Assembly (NCBI GenBank): GCA_015501585.1
Contig: JADNRY010000075.1
Coordinates: 62,001-126,000 of the forward strand
Length of the DNA stretch: 64,000 nt
DNA from: Rhodocollybia butyracea
Taxonomy: Eukaryota; Basidiomycota; Agaricomycetes; Agaricales; Omphalotaceae
Direction: 5' to 3'
Each line of letters opens with the position of its first letter. Position 1 is the first letter of the stretch. Below are positions 34,106 to 44,592 of this stretch, one piece after another. The position numbers and the translations under genes are program-made. A model generated the notes under the pieces. It ran no database searches. It had not been told where the DNA came from and saw only the letters and a program-made list of their open reading frames with translations.

Positions 34106-37086
34106 TGGAGTAGGGGATTGTGGCATTCCGGGCCGGAGTTCGCCGTCAGTATATAGCCTTTCACGCATGTTTGTAGCTACTCAGTTGTATTCACTCATGT
34201 TCTCTACAATTACTTCTCACTGAGGTTGGGGTCTCCCACCTCATTATGGTGATGAGAGTGTGATTTGTGCTTTCATACTCTTTCGGACCATTGACACTGT
34301 TTTTTTCAGCCATTTTCTTCGCTCGCAGTCGTCTTTCTCACCAATTGTCATCTGAACTTGTTGACATCAATCCATTGCATTTGGAGACTTTTTTTGGTCC
34401 ATCACCAGTGCAGCTGTACTGCCAGACATCTTATCTATTGCTGACATGTCATTTTCACATTCTTTCATCGACATTCACACCTCTACTGTCCATTTCCATC
34501 CCTGCCACTGCAGACTTGCCATTCACTTGAAAAGGATTTACATAACCATCATTCTTCTATTCGACATACCACATTGTGCTTCAACTCCATGGAACTGCTC
34601 CACGACTTGCATTTAGATTTTGCCAATTCAAGATGGATATGCTTAGATACCTGAGGGGGGTACGTTGCAGATTAGACCTGCGGTAATACGCAGATTTTGC
34701 GCTTAGGCTTGTAGCCATATATTTTGACAATGTATATGCGCTACACATACAATAAGAGGGTTATACAGAGCCCAAAAGTGATAACTGTAGCTAACCCTTA
34801 GTATCTCAGCGATAATACTCAGCTAGTCGTGACGATACGCCCACAAGCATAGTCTGATACTAAACTAGCGAGGATACTCGAGGTGCCCAGAGACATCAAC
34901 ACTAGATGGTCAGTCTAGTTCTACCCACCCCAATGCATACACAAATCTGCATACTTGGATGTCTCAAAGTGGGATGAGTACTGGCGGCGGCGTTACCCAG
35001 GGAAGGCATCAGAAGGGGAATGCAATCCTTGTACTGCGCTAGCGGAAAGATGGACGCCGGAGGATAAGATGTATGATCACCTTACGGACCGGAAGGAAGA
35101 TCTTAACATGTTACAATGACTAGTTGGGTTGCAATGTGGCACAGCTGCTAGATGATTAAGCTAGGCAAATTTGATATTTGATTATTGGCCGACTATTGAC
35201 TAGGAAAGTCCTACTGCAATAAACCCGATGATCTTATGGTGGATAGGCTATCGCCAAGCCACAGCTCTGACGATCCATGAGCTCTGAGCATTGTGCTAGC
35301 ACACATATCTCTGGGGTTCTTGGTATCTCCTCAAAGCTAGCAAAGTGAACTGTCGCTGGGAGATGTTATTATCTTAAAGGGATTGAGCTAGACTTGCTCA
35401 AACCTACCAGACAACCTCAAGGATAAACATGCGGACACGTACCTGTGTGGAGCCATGAAACATCCAATGGAAGGAACGGTTATTTGCGGTACGAGATTCC
35501 GCGAGGACCAGAATATGTTAACACATTTTAATTTCTTTTACTTTGATACCCAAATCGGGACTGTACCTAAATTGGGATGGTTTTCTAGATAAATGTACAA
35601 TATGTCCGGGCTAGAGTTTCCTTTCTTAGCTAAATTCCTCTCTTTCTCGAATTTCCATCTTACTCCGTTTCTCTCCAACTCTGTTTCATCTCTTTTCGTA
35701 TTAAACTAGTAAAGACCCAGTATATAAGCATGATGTATTTATCTCATAAATCAAGTTATCTTGCCACCTCTCATAACCACCCGTTGTGATGAAGTCGAAG
35801 GTCTCTTCACCGCCGGAGTCTGCTAGTCCTCTTAATTCCCCCTGGTTTAAAAGTACTGAGTCAATCAAACACCATAACTGGGCATTTGTTTAGGGCATGT
35901 ACGGAGTCTAGCTTTCTCTTCGAAGTTAATATTATATTCTATCTTATAAAGTTTGGATTGGTGTAATAGAAGCTTCGTAACAGCTTTTGCGCCCGCTTAA
36001 GATTGAGTTAGATCTTTTGCGTGAATCTAGTTGCTTCCTTAGAGGGGACGGCTTCTAGTAAGGAATTATTTGGCTCCAGAGTGAGGGTTCCTTAGCTAGC
36101 TCTTAACAAGTATTAGCGAGCCACTAAGATTGTGGTATGAGTTCCTAGTGATTAAGTTCACTCTCCTTTGCATAAATCTAGTTGCTTCCTTAGAGGGGAC
36201 GGCTTCTAGTAAGGAATTATTTGGCTCCAGAGTGAGGGTTCCTTAGCTAGCTCTTAACAAGTATTAGTGAGCCACTAAGATTGTGGTACGAGTTCCTAGT
36301 GATTAAGTTCACTCACAGTTTCGTAGCTTGACCCAGAGTTTGGTCAGGGACATTACGGCGTTATGCTAGCTGGAGCCAGAGTTTTCCCAGGAGTGTCCTA
36401 GTTGCGTTGTATTGGTTTTGGTTTTGGTTATTGTTGGACACACACACACACGGTTATTTGGTTATTTGGGTTTTCGGTCGGACATACGCACACAACTTGG
36501 ATGATAGTCTACACTAGTTCAGTTCATAGAACTTACTAGACCTTGTCGCACTACGCTAGTTCAGTTGTTTCACTACACTGGCTGGTGTATCATCTTACAC
36601 TCAATATCTTAACTTTCTTTGGGGAATCTTTGACAACCCAGCCTCGCTCCCTTTAAACAAATTGATAGTCTGGTTAGGTGCAGACTTGTATTTGTTAGGT
36701 TGTTTTCTAGCGCCTTTCACATACCAGTACAAACCAAGCCAATTAGCGGGGAATCTGGCGTTGACTTTGCCCAAAATGGTTGCGGAAAATCCTGAGAGTT
36801 TGGTTAGGACTTAGGATCTTGGACTGGGATTAGTTGTTTTGGGTTTGCAGTGTAGGGGGGCTCAAGTTTAGCAGACGGAAAGCTTTGCTTTCACTGTTTA
36901 GGTATTTGGTAGGCGACAAGGACATTGCCATGTTTTGTATGGGGCACATGGAGTAGGGGATTGTGGCGTTCCGGGCCAGAGTTCGCCATCAGTATATAGC
37001 CTTTCACGCATGTTCGTAGCTACTCAGTTGTATTCACTCATGTTCTCTACAATTACTTCTCACTGAGGTTGGGGTCTCCCACCTCA
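34106..37086 (+). mobile_element. TRIM-like LTR element carrying repeat D3
   Basis: Two 138-base terminal repeats, 34106..34243 and 36949..37086, start TGGAGTAGGGGATTGTGGC and end CCCACCTCA. They are flanked by CCAT (34102-34105, 37087-37090). Minus the nested D3 repeat, the whole element is about 920 bases with no coding frame, i.e. a terminal-repeat retrotransposon in miniature. Confidence 0.8.
34684..36745 (+). mobile_element. 2-kb non-coding repeat family D, copy D3
   Basis: TAATACGCAGATTTTGCGC to ...CCAAGCCAATTA, with an exact 4-base duplication GCGG (34680-34683, 36746-36749). This copy best defines the family boundaries. It contains the TATA-like TATATAAGCATG at about 35,721 and an internal direct repeat of about 130 bases (about 36,010-36,150 and 36,170-36,310) beginning CTAGTTGCTTCCTTAGAGG. 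Confidence 0.85.
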
Positions 37087-38660
37087 CCATGACTCAAACT
37101 CACAAGTACCTGCAAGTAGTTGGTACTTACAAAGATAATTCATCTATTCTATAGTATTCTATTGTTATAATACCATGTAAAGAACATTTATTCCATGCAA
37201 GGCAGCATCACAAGGGTGTTTAATGTCCAGAATAGCACCTAATAACATTACCTGGGCACACAATAGTGGTCCTTGAGTGATACAGGTATATATATACTGT
37301 TACTGTGTAGTATACTATAGTGCATATAGCCAGATTTCACTTGCTACATGTCAAGTGGGCATATCAGAAGCTCAGATAATGTATACTGCATAGGGGGAAA
37401 CACATTGTGGGCCATACCTAAGCAGACAAAATTTTATTCTTGGCCTGCCCAAAAATACTTCCAAGTACCTGCAAGTAGTACAAATTTCCCTGAAGCAATA
37501 CTTGTGACTTGTTGCAACTTGTGGGAAACAAGTACTTGGACTCGCAAGTATTCCCACAAGTCAACTTGCAAGTGCCTATATGTGACTTGGACTCGTGGAC
37601 ATCTCTAAGAAGCTTGTGCTGCTTTGATTTTATGAGTTACCAAAGGTCAGCTTTCACACATGCGCAAGCACAATCCGCTCCACATTTGGTTGAATTTGAA
37701 GATGGTTCACCAAATTCATGGATTTGGAGCCTCACTGGCCTTACACCATAAACTCTTGTCAATGAAGATGAAGAAAGGAGTGAAGTTGGCTACATTCATT
37801 GGGGAGGTATAGCCTGTTCAGTTCAAAACAGAGGAGGCCGGACTCAATGTCTCTGACCAGGGGATTATCCTTGTGATCACACTTGGACTTCCACCCTCCT
37901 ATGCCACTGTCATTTCGTCATTTAACACTGTTGCTGCTGATGTCCTCATGCTTGATTATGTTACTAACCAACTCTTGAATGATGAAGTTGCTCAGCTCGC
38001 GAGTGGCTCATCGAAGCCCACCACTGTTGAATGTGAATGTGATGCGAAGGATAGTGCACTCACTGCTGCTGCACCAGATGGTACAAGGGGTCCTGCTGTT
38101 AAAAGAACATGTTTCTTCTGCAACAAGCATGGACACTTCAAGGATGAATGCCCGGAACAATTGAAGTATTTGGCTTACAGCAAGAAGAAGGACAGTGAGG
38201 TGAATTTTGTCGATGATGAGGAGACCATTGGGGAAGATGGTTTTGCCTATTGGTTTTCTGACAACATTCATGCTAGAACTTGAGGGGAGGTGTTGAGATA
38301 ATAGTCACGAGCATGACGAGTTCTGCTGCTCATGTTGTTTGTTTTTATTGATGTACTATATATAGGTAGCTGAGACTTGGGGAACCTTGCACTTTTGACT
38401 CAAGGTTCCCTACCTATCTGAATCTATTTGCTGTTCTCTTATTCTCGCTGTATCTTTCAGCATTTTTATTCAACACCCTGCACAAAGCCTGACAGGTTCA
38501 GTGAGGTTGGGGATGAGATTAAAGGGAAGTGGTGCCTTAAGAGATGGCTTAGAGTACATGATAGTCACAACATTGACATTGGGGAACTGGGAGTTTATAC
38601 GGGAGGTAGTTTGATGCACACAATTAGAGTATGTATCTAACAACAGAACCCTTTTACACT

Positions 38661-38926
38661 GTACAGAAATGTGAGGGAATGTATGGGGAAAAATAAAGGA
38701 AAATACCATATAGGCGTGACAAGAGTGTGGTGTGAGCGTAGGCATAGTAAATTTGTAAGCACGGCAGGCTTACGGTAAAATACGGAGAAAGTACCAAACA
38801 GCTCAAATCCAGCAAAAAATTGGAAATGAAGCTGGGGCATTGTTCTACAGCCTGATACAAAATGTGAATAAAAAAAAGAATTTTGTAGTATCAGTGACTG
38901 ATAATCAGTCACATCTTGATACCAAG
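38661..38926. other. Short gene-free stretch after the F-box relic
   Basis: AT-rich sequence between the F-box relic and the possible ULD-protein terminal exon; nothing recognised. Confidence 0.4.
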
Positions 38927-39049
38927 CTACTCAAATGTAATTTTGTGGCTCCCGCCACTGCACTGATATCCATCACTCGTCTTTTCGAATTCATAACCAT
39001 CTGGACAGGTATCCAATCCTAGCTTTGCCATTCTGGCCTCGATGTGCAC
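38927..39049 (-). CDS. Possible last exon of the ULD protein gene
   Basis: Minus-strand 41-codon frame after a CAG acceptor: VHIEARMAKLGLDTCPDGYE, then a GYQCSGGSH segment, ending TFE and TAG. The Cys/Gly/His pattern looks like a small C-terminal domain of fungal ULD proteins. Whether it is spliced to the gene at 39,805-41,051 is unproven; a 75-base tandem array and about 750 bases separate them. Confidence 0.35.
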   Translation of the reverse strand: MHIEARMAKLGLDTCPDGYEFEKTSDGYQCSGGSHKITFE

Positions 39050-39052
39050 CTG

Positions 39053-39520
39053 CATGTTTTGAGAAAGTGAGAAAATGAAATTTATGCACATGCTAAGATG
39101 TGAAAATGGCTGGAAATGGCTAAACAGCACATCAGTGTCTCTTGAGAAAGTGAGAAAATGGATTTTACGCACAAGCTAAGAAGTGGAAAATGACCAAACA
39201 GAGCATCAGTCTGTGCTGAAAAAGTGAGAAAACAAAATTTACGTACAAGCTAAGAAGTGCAAAATGGCCAAACAATACATCAATGTGTGCTGAGAAGTGA
39301 GAAAACAGAATTTTGCATACATCCTCAGAAGTGGAAAATGGCCGAACAGCAGAGTATATTGACCAAGAAAGTTAGAAAATGGAATCTACATACATCCTAA
39401 GTGGAAATGGCCAAACAGCCCATCAGTGTGCTGAGAAAGTGAGAAAATGGAATTTACACACAGGCTAAAAAGTGAAAAAAGGACAACAGCACATCAGTGT
39501 CTCTTGAGAAACTCCTCAAA
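39053..39520. repeat. Tandem array of about 75-base units
   Basis: Six to seven degenerate direct copies of a unit of about 75 bases containing TGAGAAAGTGAGAAAATGG, a CAAGCTAAGAAGTGG segment and GGCCAAACAGCACATCAGTG. Lies between the ULD gene and the possible terminal exon, so it may be inside an intron. Confidence 0.85.
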
Positions 39521-39804
39521 AAAGCATTACACACAGACTACAAGTGCACAATGGCCAAACAGTATTAGTATCTGTCAGGGCTGATAACCTGCTATGTACA
39601 TACTTTTTGCTTGATTTGATAGATCTGGATAAGGTCCAGAAGATTACCATCTGACAGTGTGCTAACAGAGCCTGCATTATGCTGTCCCAATCTTGAGTTT
39701 GTCTTGTTGTTTCTCCGCTTGGAATTACCGATCTGAAATCGCCCAGGACAGCCAGTACTGTTACTTGTTTCTTATCAACATCCCCAGAAAATACAAATAT
39801 ATAT

Positions 39805-41051
39805 TCACCAGTCAATCCAACCATTTTTCACTTCCTTGCAGTCATTCCATGCCTGACATTGTGGTCGTGGACACTTGTACTGATCCCTATGCCGCGGCTG
39901 TTCAAAAACTGCAGTCATGATGATCCTTGTGCCTGCTTGGACTCCTGACCATCTGTCCAACTGGGTGATGCCTGTTCCTTCTTCAATATAGAACTCATAC
40001 GCTCCTCGGCCCACAAAGTCAAGCAACACCTGATTTCTGTTAGCATCTCCAATCATGAAGCAAGCTCCCAGTACAGTCATAAATTGCTGAGAATGCGTCA
40101 GCCTAGGATACATACACTCAACACAACTGACCTCATGCGAGTGGCATTGGTCAACCAACACCTTATGCTTACGACCTGTGGCATCCCTTACAAAGACTAA
40201 ATCCTGTTGTATTGACATATACAGCTGTTGCTGATTGCCAACTAGCACTTGCAAATTGTTTTCCATTCGCATTGAGGTGAGTAGCTTGAAATGACATCAG
40301 TTGCTGACTCAGACTAAATCGGTAAAGAAATTGACTCACCATGTAGTCATGCTCGTGTTCATCTATTTCTTTTATGCACGCCAGGATTTCATGGTTAATT
40401 TCCGCACTGCGAAGGAAGCTGTTGATATGCAACTGCATCAAACGACCTAAAATTTTGTCCAGCCTCCTGAAGGTTCAGCACAATTTGAGCATGTTTGAAC
40501 AGTTTTCGGCCTGCAACACGTACCCAGCCAATTCATTTCTTCGTTGCAGTATGCTAGGTGAGGCAGGCAATGCTGATGAAATGGCGTCATCTAAACGGCG
40601 AAGACGTTGTGTTAGGCGAGCAGCGTCTTCTCTATTCTTGCCCCTGGTCTGCCAGCGTAGTGGATTACGCATGGAAGATATTCTTACGAACATATTGACT
40701 CACCTCAATCCTATCCAACGTGATCAGCAAGGTATCAATCGATGCCTTCAGTGGAGTGCCAGCGATAGGAATTGCGGCAGTAATCGGGGCAAGAAGGGCA
40801 AGACCTTGATGCACGACATTCAAGTTGTTGGATCTTGCGATGATGGGGTTGTGCTGGAAGGTCAAGGTCAGCAAAGAATTAAAATAATTTGACGGTTCAT
40901 TCACCGTTCCAGGATCTTGAGTCGTCAACCCAGGTACAACTGCCGATATAGTAGTAGAGATGGATGCAACAATGGAATATTTTGGTATACAGTCACGATT
41001 AGCCTTCTTCCAAAGGCGGATAGCGCTGAGTTTTGCCTTGATACCCTCCAT
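39805..41051 (-). pseudogene. Ubiquitin-like-domain (ULD) protein gene with an in-frame TGA
   Basis: Exons 41051..40704, 40648..40340, 40284..40132, 40086..39805; introns of 55, 55 and 45 bases all keep the frame (363 residues). The N-terminus has a hydrophobic helix-rich region (ITAAIPIAGTPLKASIDTLL) like the linker domains in front of fungal signalling proteins. The C-terminal half, LVFVRDATGRKHKVLV...QFMTVLGACF...GRGAYEFYIEEGTGIT, is the ubiquitin-like fold found in many Agaricomycete proteins of unknown function. The single flaw is a TGA at 40,475-40,477 in exon 2, with a perfect frame on both sides; the usual reading would be a CGA-to-TGA mutation. A 15-base micro-intron (GTGCTGAACCTTCAG) covering it would also keep the frame but is shorter than any accepted fungal intron I know. 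Confidence 0.65.
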
Positions 41052-41951
41052 TACGATAGAGAGAAAGCGATGCGTGAGCAAGGTGGGACTTCGTAAGGAG
41101 GCAAGGAAAGGTATCAAGGAAGCGTACCTCATGGAGCCCCTGAGGACTTGTCGTGACTGAACCGGATCGTCCTGGCCAATAACAACTCTTCCAAGGGAGA
41201 TTGCCGGATAAGTCTGGAGATTTCAAGCACCGGGTTATCTTCACGTATATGCCAAAGGTTTCTCTACAAGCATAAAGTGAGACGATGGAGCTTGAAGCAG
41301 AAAGCAGGAATTTCCTCTTATGTATCGAGCCTTCATAAGAGAGACGCTTGCGGTAAACTATGCACACCAGCTCGGGCGCAAGTCCCAACTACGATGCAAG
41401 CTGTATACCATGATGCATGTATTTCGTATATATAATGCGAGCACATGTTCTACATGAGGACTAGAGCTCTCTAAAACCGTTACATATACGGCCGCGTCAA
41501 CTGTCCTTGTAGATCCATCTCGTTCATACAGTAGCTGAGAGCTGTATCAGACTGGCCTGATTGAATGTCAAGATTCAAGCTCAGAGAGTAGGAATGACTT
41601 GGGTCACGCACAATAAAACCACCGAGTTCAGTGTAGCCACATAGCTGGTCTTTGGCAGCACTTCACGATCGGAAGGAAACAGACAAAATCTTTTCGGGTG
41701 GCGTACTTATTCATCAAGCAACCGGAGCAGTGGGAGATTTCAAGTGGGCAGATGCATGGATGTACGCGATGCCATTGACGCGAGGCCAATCGTCAATAGT
41801 AACGCCATACTGGAAATATTCCCATTGAATAAGCACTGCTCCGTATCCTCGAGAGTAGTCCTATAGCCGCGCCCCTAGTCTCCTATAAGCAGACAGAACA
41901 CGACGATCAATAAACCGATGTGTGTAACCCGCGCCCCCCAGTAAACTTTAA
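41052..41951. other. Gene-free stretch
   Basis: No gene recognised between the ULD gene start and the MITE; only short overlapping spurious ORFs. Confidence 0.4.
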
Positions 41952-42546
41952 GAGCCTGTTCGGCCACGGATTTGGATTTGGATTCTAGAATCCAAACCTA
42001 CTCTATATAGTAACAATGATGGCTCCTCGTATGTTTCCGAACATTGCCGATGTGACCTGACGGCATGTCATTGTGACAGGACAAGTTAGCAACCACAACA
42101 ACGCGGGTTCTGTTCACTTTTTTTGAAGAAATTGCGACTTTGTGAAGGATTTCGCTAGTATATGGGCCTAATTACATGTGGAAAGGTTTTTTATGCTTTT
42201 TCAATATGTTTACAGGCTGTTTTAGCTGGCAACAGACCAAGAGGGAGCCAGAACTGAAAACCCAAAGGTTAAAGAGTGTGAACAACAGTCATTCTCTTTT
42301 CGAGCCAGTAAAAGTGCTAAATAGGTGTAATGTATTGAAGCTCTACACATTACTTCTTCCGCTGTAAATTCGTTCGCTTCTGGGGGCTCTAGCTGCAAAA
42401 ATGCGCAACCAGGAGCTTTGAGGGTTTTTCCGATGGAGCGGAGCATTGTCGGAGCGCCCATGCGTTACTCCCTGAATGTCACCCATCAATGTTATGTCAG
42501 AATCCAAATCCTAAATCCAAATCCAAATCCGTGGCCGAACAGGCTC
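41952..42546. mobile_element. PIF/Harbinger-like MITE
   Basis: 595 bases, inverted termini GAGCCTGTTCGGCCACGG followed by ATTTGGATTTGGATT, with a 3-base duplication TAA (41949-41951, 42547-42549). Terminal GAGCCTGTTCGG and a TWA target fit PIF/Harbinger. No transposase frame. Confidence 0.85.
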
Positions 42547-42589
42547 TAAAGTATTACTATTAGTCAGATTTGTGTACCGCCACCGCCGG

Positions 42590-43010
42590 TCCGTACAGCC
42601 TAGCCAGCGCCAATTTAACTTTTTTACCGTCGACAATCTCGTTCACCTCCAATGAAGGCGTTCGTACTATAAATTCTAATGTCAAGAAGCTTGTTCCAAA
42701 GTGGAAAGATGGACTATGCCTGAAATGTATACCAAAAATTCTCAGTCTCGAAGATGTGTTTGCTATCGATGCAACCGGAGGAAAGTCTGCCCTTTTCAGT
42801 GTTCCTATACTCGTCCGTCGCGAAATATCTCAGAGTCCTAGAGCTTACCCTACATCCAATGTCTCTATCTGTGCGAAGGCTGTGGGAGCTGTGATTATAC
42901 CTACAAAGGATTTAGCGAACGAAATAATGATGACTTTCACGACGAATCATATTTGCTACAACGCAAGAGCTTAATGAAGTCCAAAAGATATGCTTAATCA
43001 TTAGCTCTAC
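42590..43010 (+). CDS. Uncertain Cys-rich coding fragment
   Basis: One frame reads SRRCVCYRCNRRKVCPFQC and, further on, YLCEGCGSCDY, suggestive of a small zinc-binding protein or a broken Zn2Cys6-type domain; another frame is open for 134 codons without recognisable features. No exon structure could be settled. Confidence 0.2.
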
Positions 43011-43023
43011 CATCTATATTAAT

Positions 43024-43341
43024 ATGAAGCCTAGAATCTGGCGAGGTTTCGGTCACTGTAGTTGCAAATGTCAAACCGAAATCAAAGAAGGTGACACCAT
43101 CTGCAAAAGTAGCCCTTCTATAGCCGAAACATTCTGTCATGTTGCATGCGAGGACAGGATCTACGATAATCTGTCTCCCGATACCTTACATCCGGACTGC
43201 CTTCAAGTGAAAGACCGTGTACCTTGTGACTTATGTTGTACACGATACAAGATTCCCGATGAAATCACCCTGTTCCCTCCATATACCGACGAAACTGTCT
43301 TACCACCATCTACGCTTCCATCAACTGTGGTTAAAGCCTAA
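43024..43341 (+). CDS. Small Cys-rich hypothetical protein (105 residues)
   Basis: Single uninterrupted frame starting MKPRIWRGFGHCSCKCQTEI. Eleven Cys with CxCxC near residue 12, an FCHVACED segment and CDLCC near residue 71; C-terminus Pro/Thr-rich. The C-x-C-x-C...C-H-x-x-C spacing resembles a PARP-type or related zinc finger but the match is weak. Function not assigned. Confidence 0.4.
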   Translation: MKPRIWRGFGHCSCKCQTEIKEGDTICKSSPSIAETFCHVACEDRIYDNLSPDTLHPDCLQVKDRVPCDLCCTRYKIPDEITLFPPYTDETVLPPSTLPSTVVKA

Positions 43342-43760
43342 GCGATCCAAGTCATTCATCCTAGGCTTACGAACGGATGGTAGTGAGTGTGAAAAGGCTG
43401 AATCAGAATGGGATGTGCGCCTAGGCACAACAACACTCTGTCCAGAGGTATCAGATGGCCAGAGCAATGAAGTGGGTATATCAGGTGAGAGATCCAACCC
43501 AGGGACGGTTTGAGAGCTTTTTTCCGGTAAGAATTCGAGGCCCATTATGTTTTCGAAAAGTCGTATGTTCATGGGATTTGGACCGAGATGTAACGATGTA
43601 GTCACCGGACTGGGAAGTGCTGCTGATGGAAGTAAGGGCGTAAAGGTGCTATTTGGCGTAGCGAGAGCATAACTCCGCACATTGGAAGGAATTGAAGGAA
43701 CCTTGGGAACAGGAAGGGGTTCTACAACTTTTGAGGTACGTCCTCGTTTCCCAAGCCTTC
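43321..43760 (-). CDS. Hypothetical Ser/Pro-rich protein, 5' part unresolved
   Basis: Minus-strand frame reading KRGRTSKVVEPLPVPKVPS then NVRSYALATPNSTFTPLL and ending RPRLGFNHS-like (...DRLGFNHS) at 43321. Low-complexity, no domain seen. The start lies upstream of 43,760, probably behind an intron. May be a real small gene or chance. Confidence 0.25.
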
Positions 43761-44226
43761 CAAAAATGCAGCTGTGATTTTAGAGCCATCTTTGCTCCCA
43801 TTAATCCCTATTCCTGACATTCTTCTTGTATTTGACTTCGTACACTAAAAAGAAAAGTTCTGGATGCTGGTGGCACCAAACGATGTGAATCTGTAGTCAG
43901 TTTTGGGAGTTTTCGATAATTTTCGGCGACAGAATGGACTGGTGAGCGGGAAAGTGATGTCGAAAAAAAGTTTTATTGTAATAACGCGTGAAATACGCGC
44001 AGGATAAGCTCGGTTGGTGGTAGGAGACGGACGTGAAACAAGCGCGTCGAGGTGGCAGTGCTCAAATCTGACTAGTCTTTTTGGCGCGGCTCAAGACCCC
44101 CGTAAGAACCCGCAGACTATATACACACATCCGTATGGATCGTCAGTGTATAACGAGTCTGCTTATAGGAGACTATGAGGGAAGCGCATCCACTAGCAGC
44201 TGGATATTGACATATTTTAACCCCGG

Positions 44227-44269
44227 GCAGCAGAGGGTTGCTCCTGGCTAGCGAGCAACCCTCTGCTGC
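44227..44269. repeat. Perfect 17-bp stem hairpin followed by a T run
   Basis: Arms GCAGCAGAGGGTTGCTC (44227-44243) and its exact complement (44253-44269) with a 9-base loop; followed by CATTTTTTTTCCCCC. Probably a relic of a foldback element; a smaller hairpin GCTGTC/GACAGC lies just downstream. Confidence 0.7.
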
Positions 44270-44592
44270 ATTTTTTTTCCCCCTTTGCTCTGCTGTCGAT
44301 TCCAGACAGCGGATGCTTGCCACTGGCTTGGGATGTGCATCCCTCGAAACCTACAGACCGACCGCAAGGATCTGATATGCTGCATCTCATGATCTCATGA
44401 CCAGCATACTTCTTTGCAATCAAGGAGCAACAACGCGACACAACGATTCGTAATTTCGTATCTGACTACCCTCTGCTCGATTTACTTTACGTTTAAGCTA
44501 CGCGACCACAACATCGCATTGACGGGGGAAATCTACATGCACCATAGCGGGTATGATTTGGATTTGGATACTTTGCTACATGACAAGTTTAT

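Larger units (their letters stand above)
33959..37607. mobile_element. Non-autonomous hAT-type element (copy 3) carrying a TRIM
   Basis: Termini TAGAGATGTCCACAAGTCC and ...GACTCGTGGACATCTCTA; exact 8-base duplication AGAAGCTT (33951-33958, 37608-37615). AAGTACTTG subterminal motifs as in copies 1 and 2. Internal sequence at 37,090-37,270 is the reverse complement of 9,200-9,370. Its own length is about 670 bases once the nested TRIM (34106-37086) is removed. Confidence 0.9.
33718..38283 (+). pseudogene. Copia-like Gag relic, interrupted by a hAT element
   Basis: The 5' part (33718..33958) encodes FPKLDDSNYSTWSIYMEAEL, the N-terminal motif of Copia-type Gag (UBN2/DUF4219 kind). The 3' part (37608..38283) continues with VITLGLPPSYATVISSF and ends with a CCHC zinc knuckle CFFCNKHGHFKDEC and an acidic tail. 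The two parts abut exactly across the hAT target duplication AGAAGCTT. At least one further stop lies near 37,830. Gag binds and packages retrotransposon RNA. Confidence 0.8.
33297..38475 (+). mobile_element. Gag-only LTR element with Copia-like Gag
   Basis: LTRs of 185 bases at 33297..33481 and 38291..38475 (TGTTGAGATAATAG to TTATTCAACA), duplication CCCTG at 33292-33296 and 38476-38480. A polypurine tract GAGGGGAGG abuts the 3' LTR. The original interior, after subtracting the nested hAT element (33959-37607), is only about 1.2 kb and holds a gag relic, no pol. The LTRs differ by a few transitions. Confidence 0.9.
28418..38660 (+). pseudogene. F-box-like pseudogene, split by nested transposons
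   Basis: Segments 28418..29338, 32661..32840, 33203..33296 and 38476..38660 align in order with the F-box gene at 5,160-6,602. The F-box part reads TLPEELIHHIVESIAYKLQL and ends in a stop after KTDAA; the leucine-rich part is AILGQSSVSGVLVRRP, with further breaks. The intron donor of the paralogue (AAAGTATGG) has become AAAATATTC. Nearly every CpG of the intact paralogue is TpG or CpA here. Three elements are inserted, each with clear duplications: TR-GAG copy 2, foldback MITE c and a Copia-like gag element. Not translatable. Confidence 0.88.

Noticed and set aside
40374..40892. 172-codon plus-strand ORF
   Set aside because: Antisense to the ULD gene exons, which have proper splice sites and domain similarity on the minus strand.
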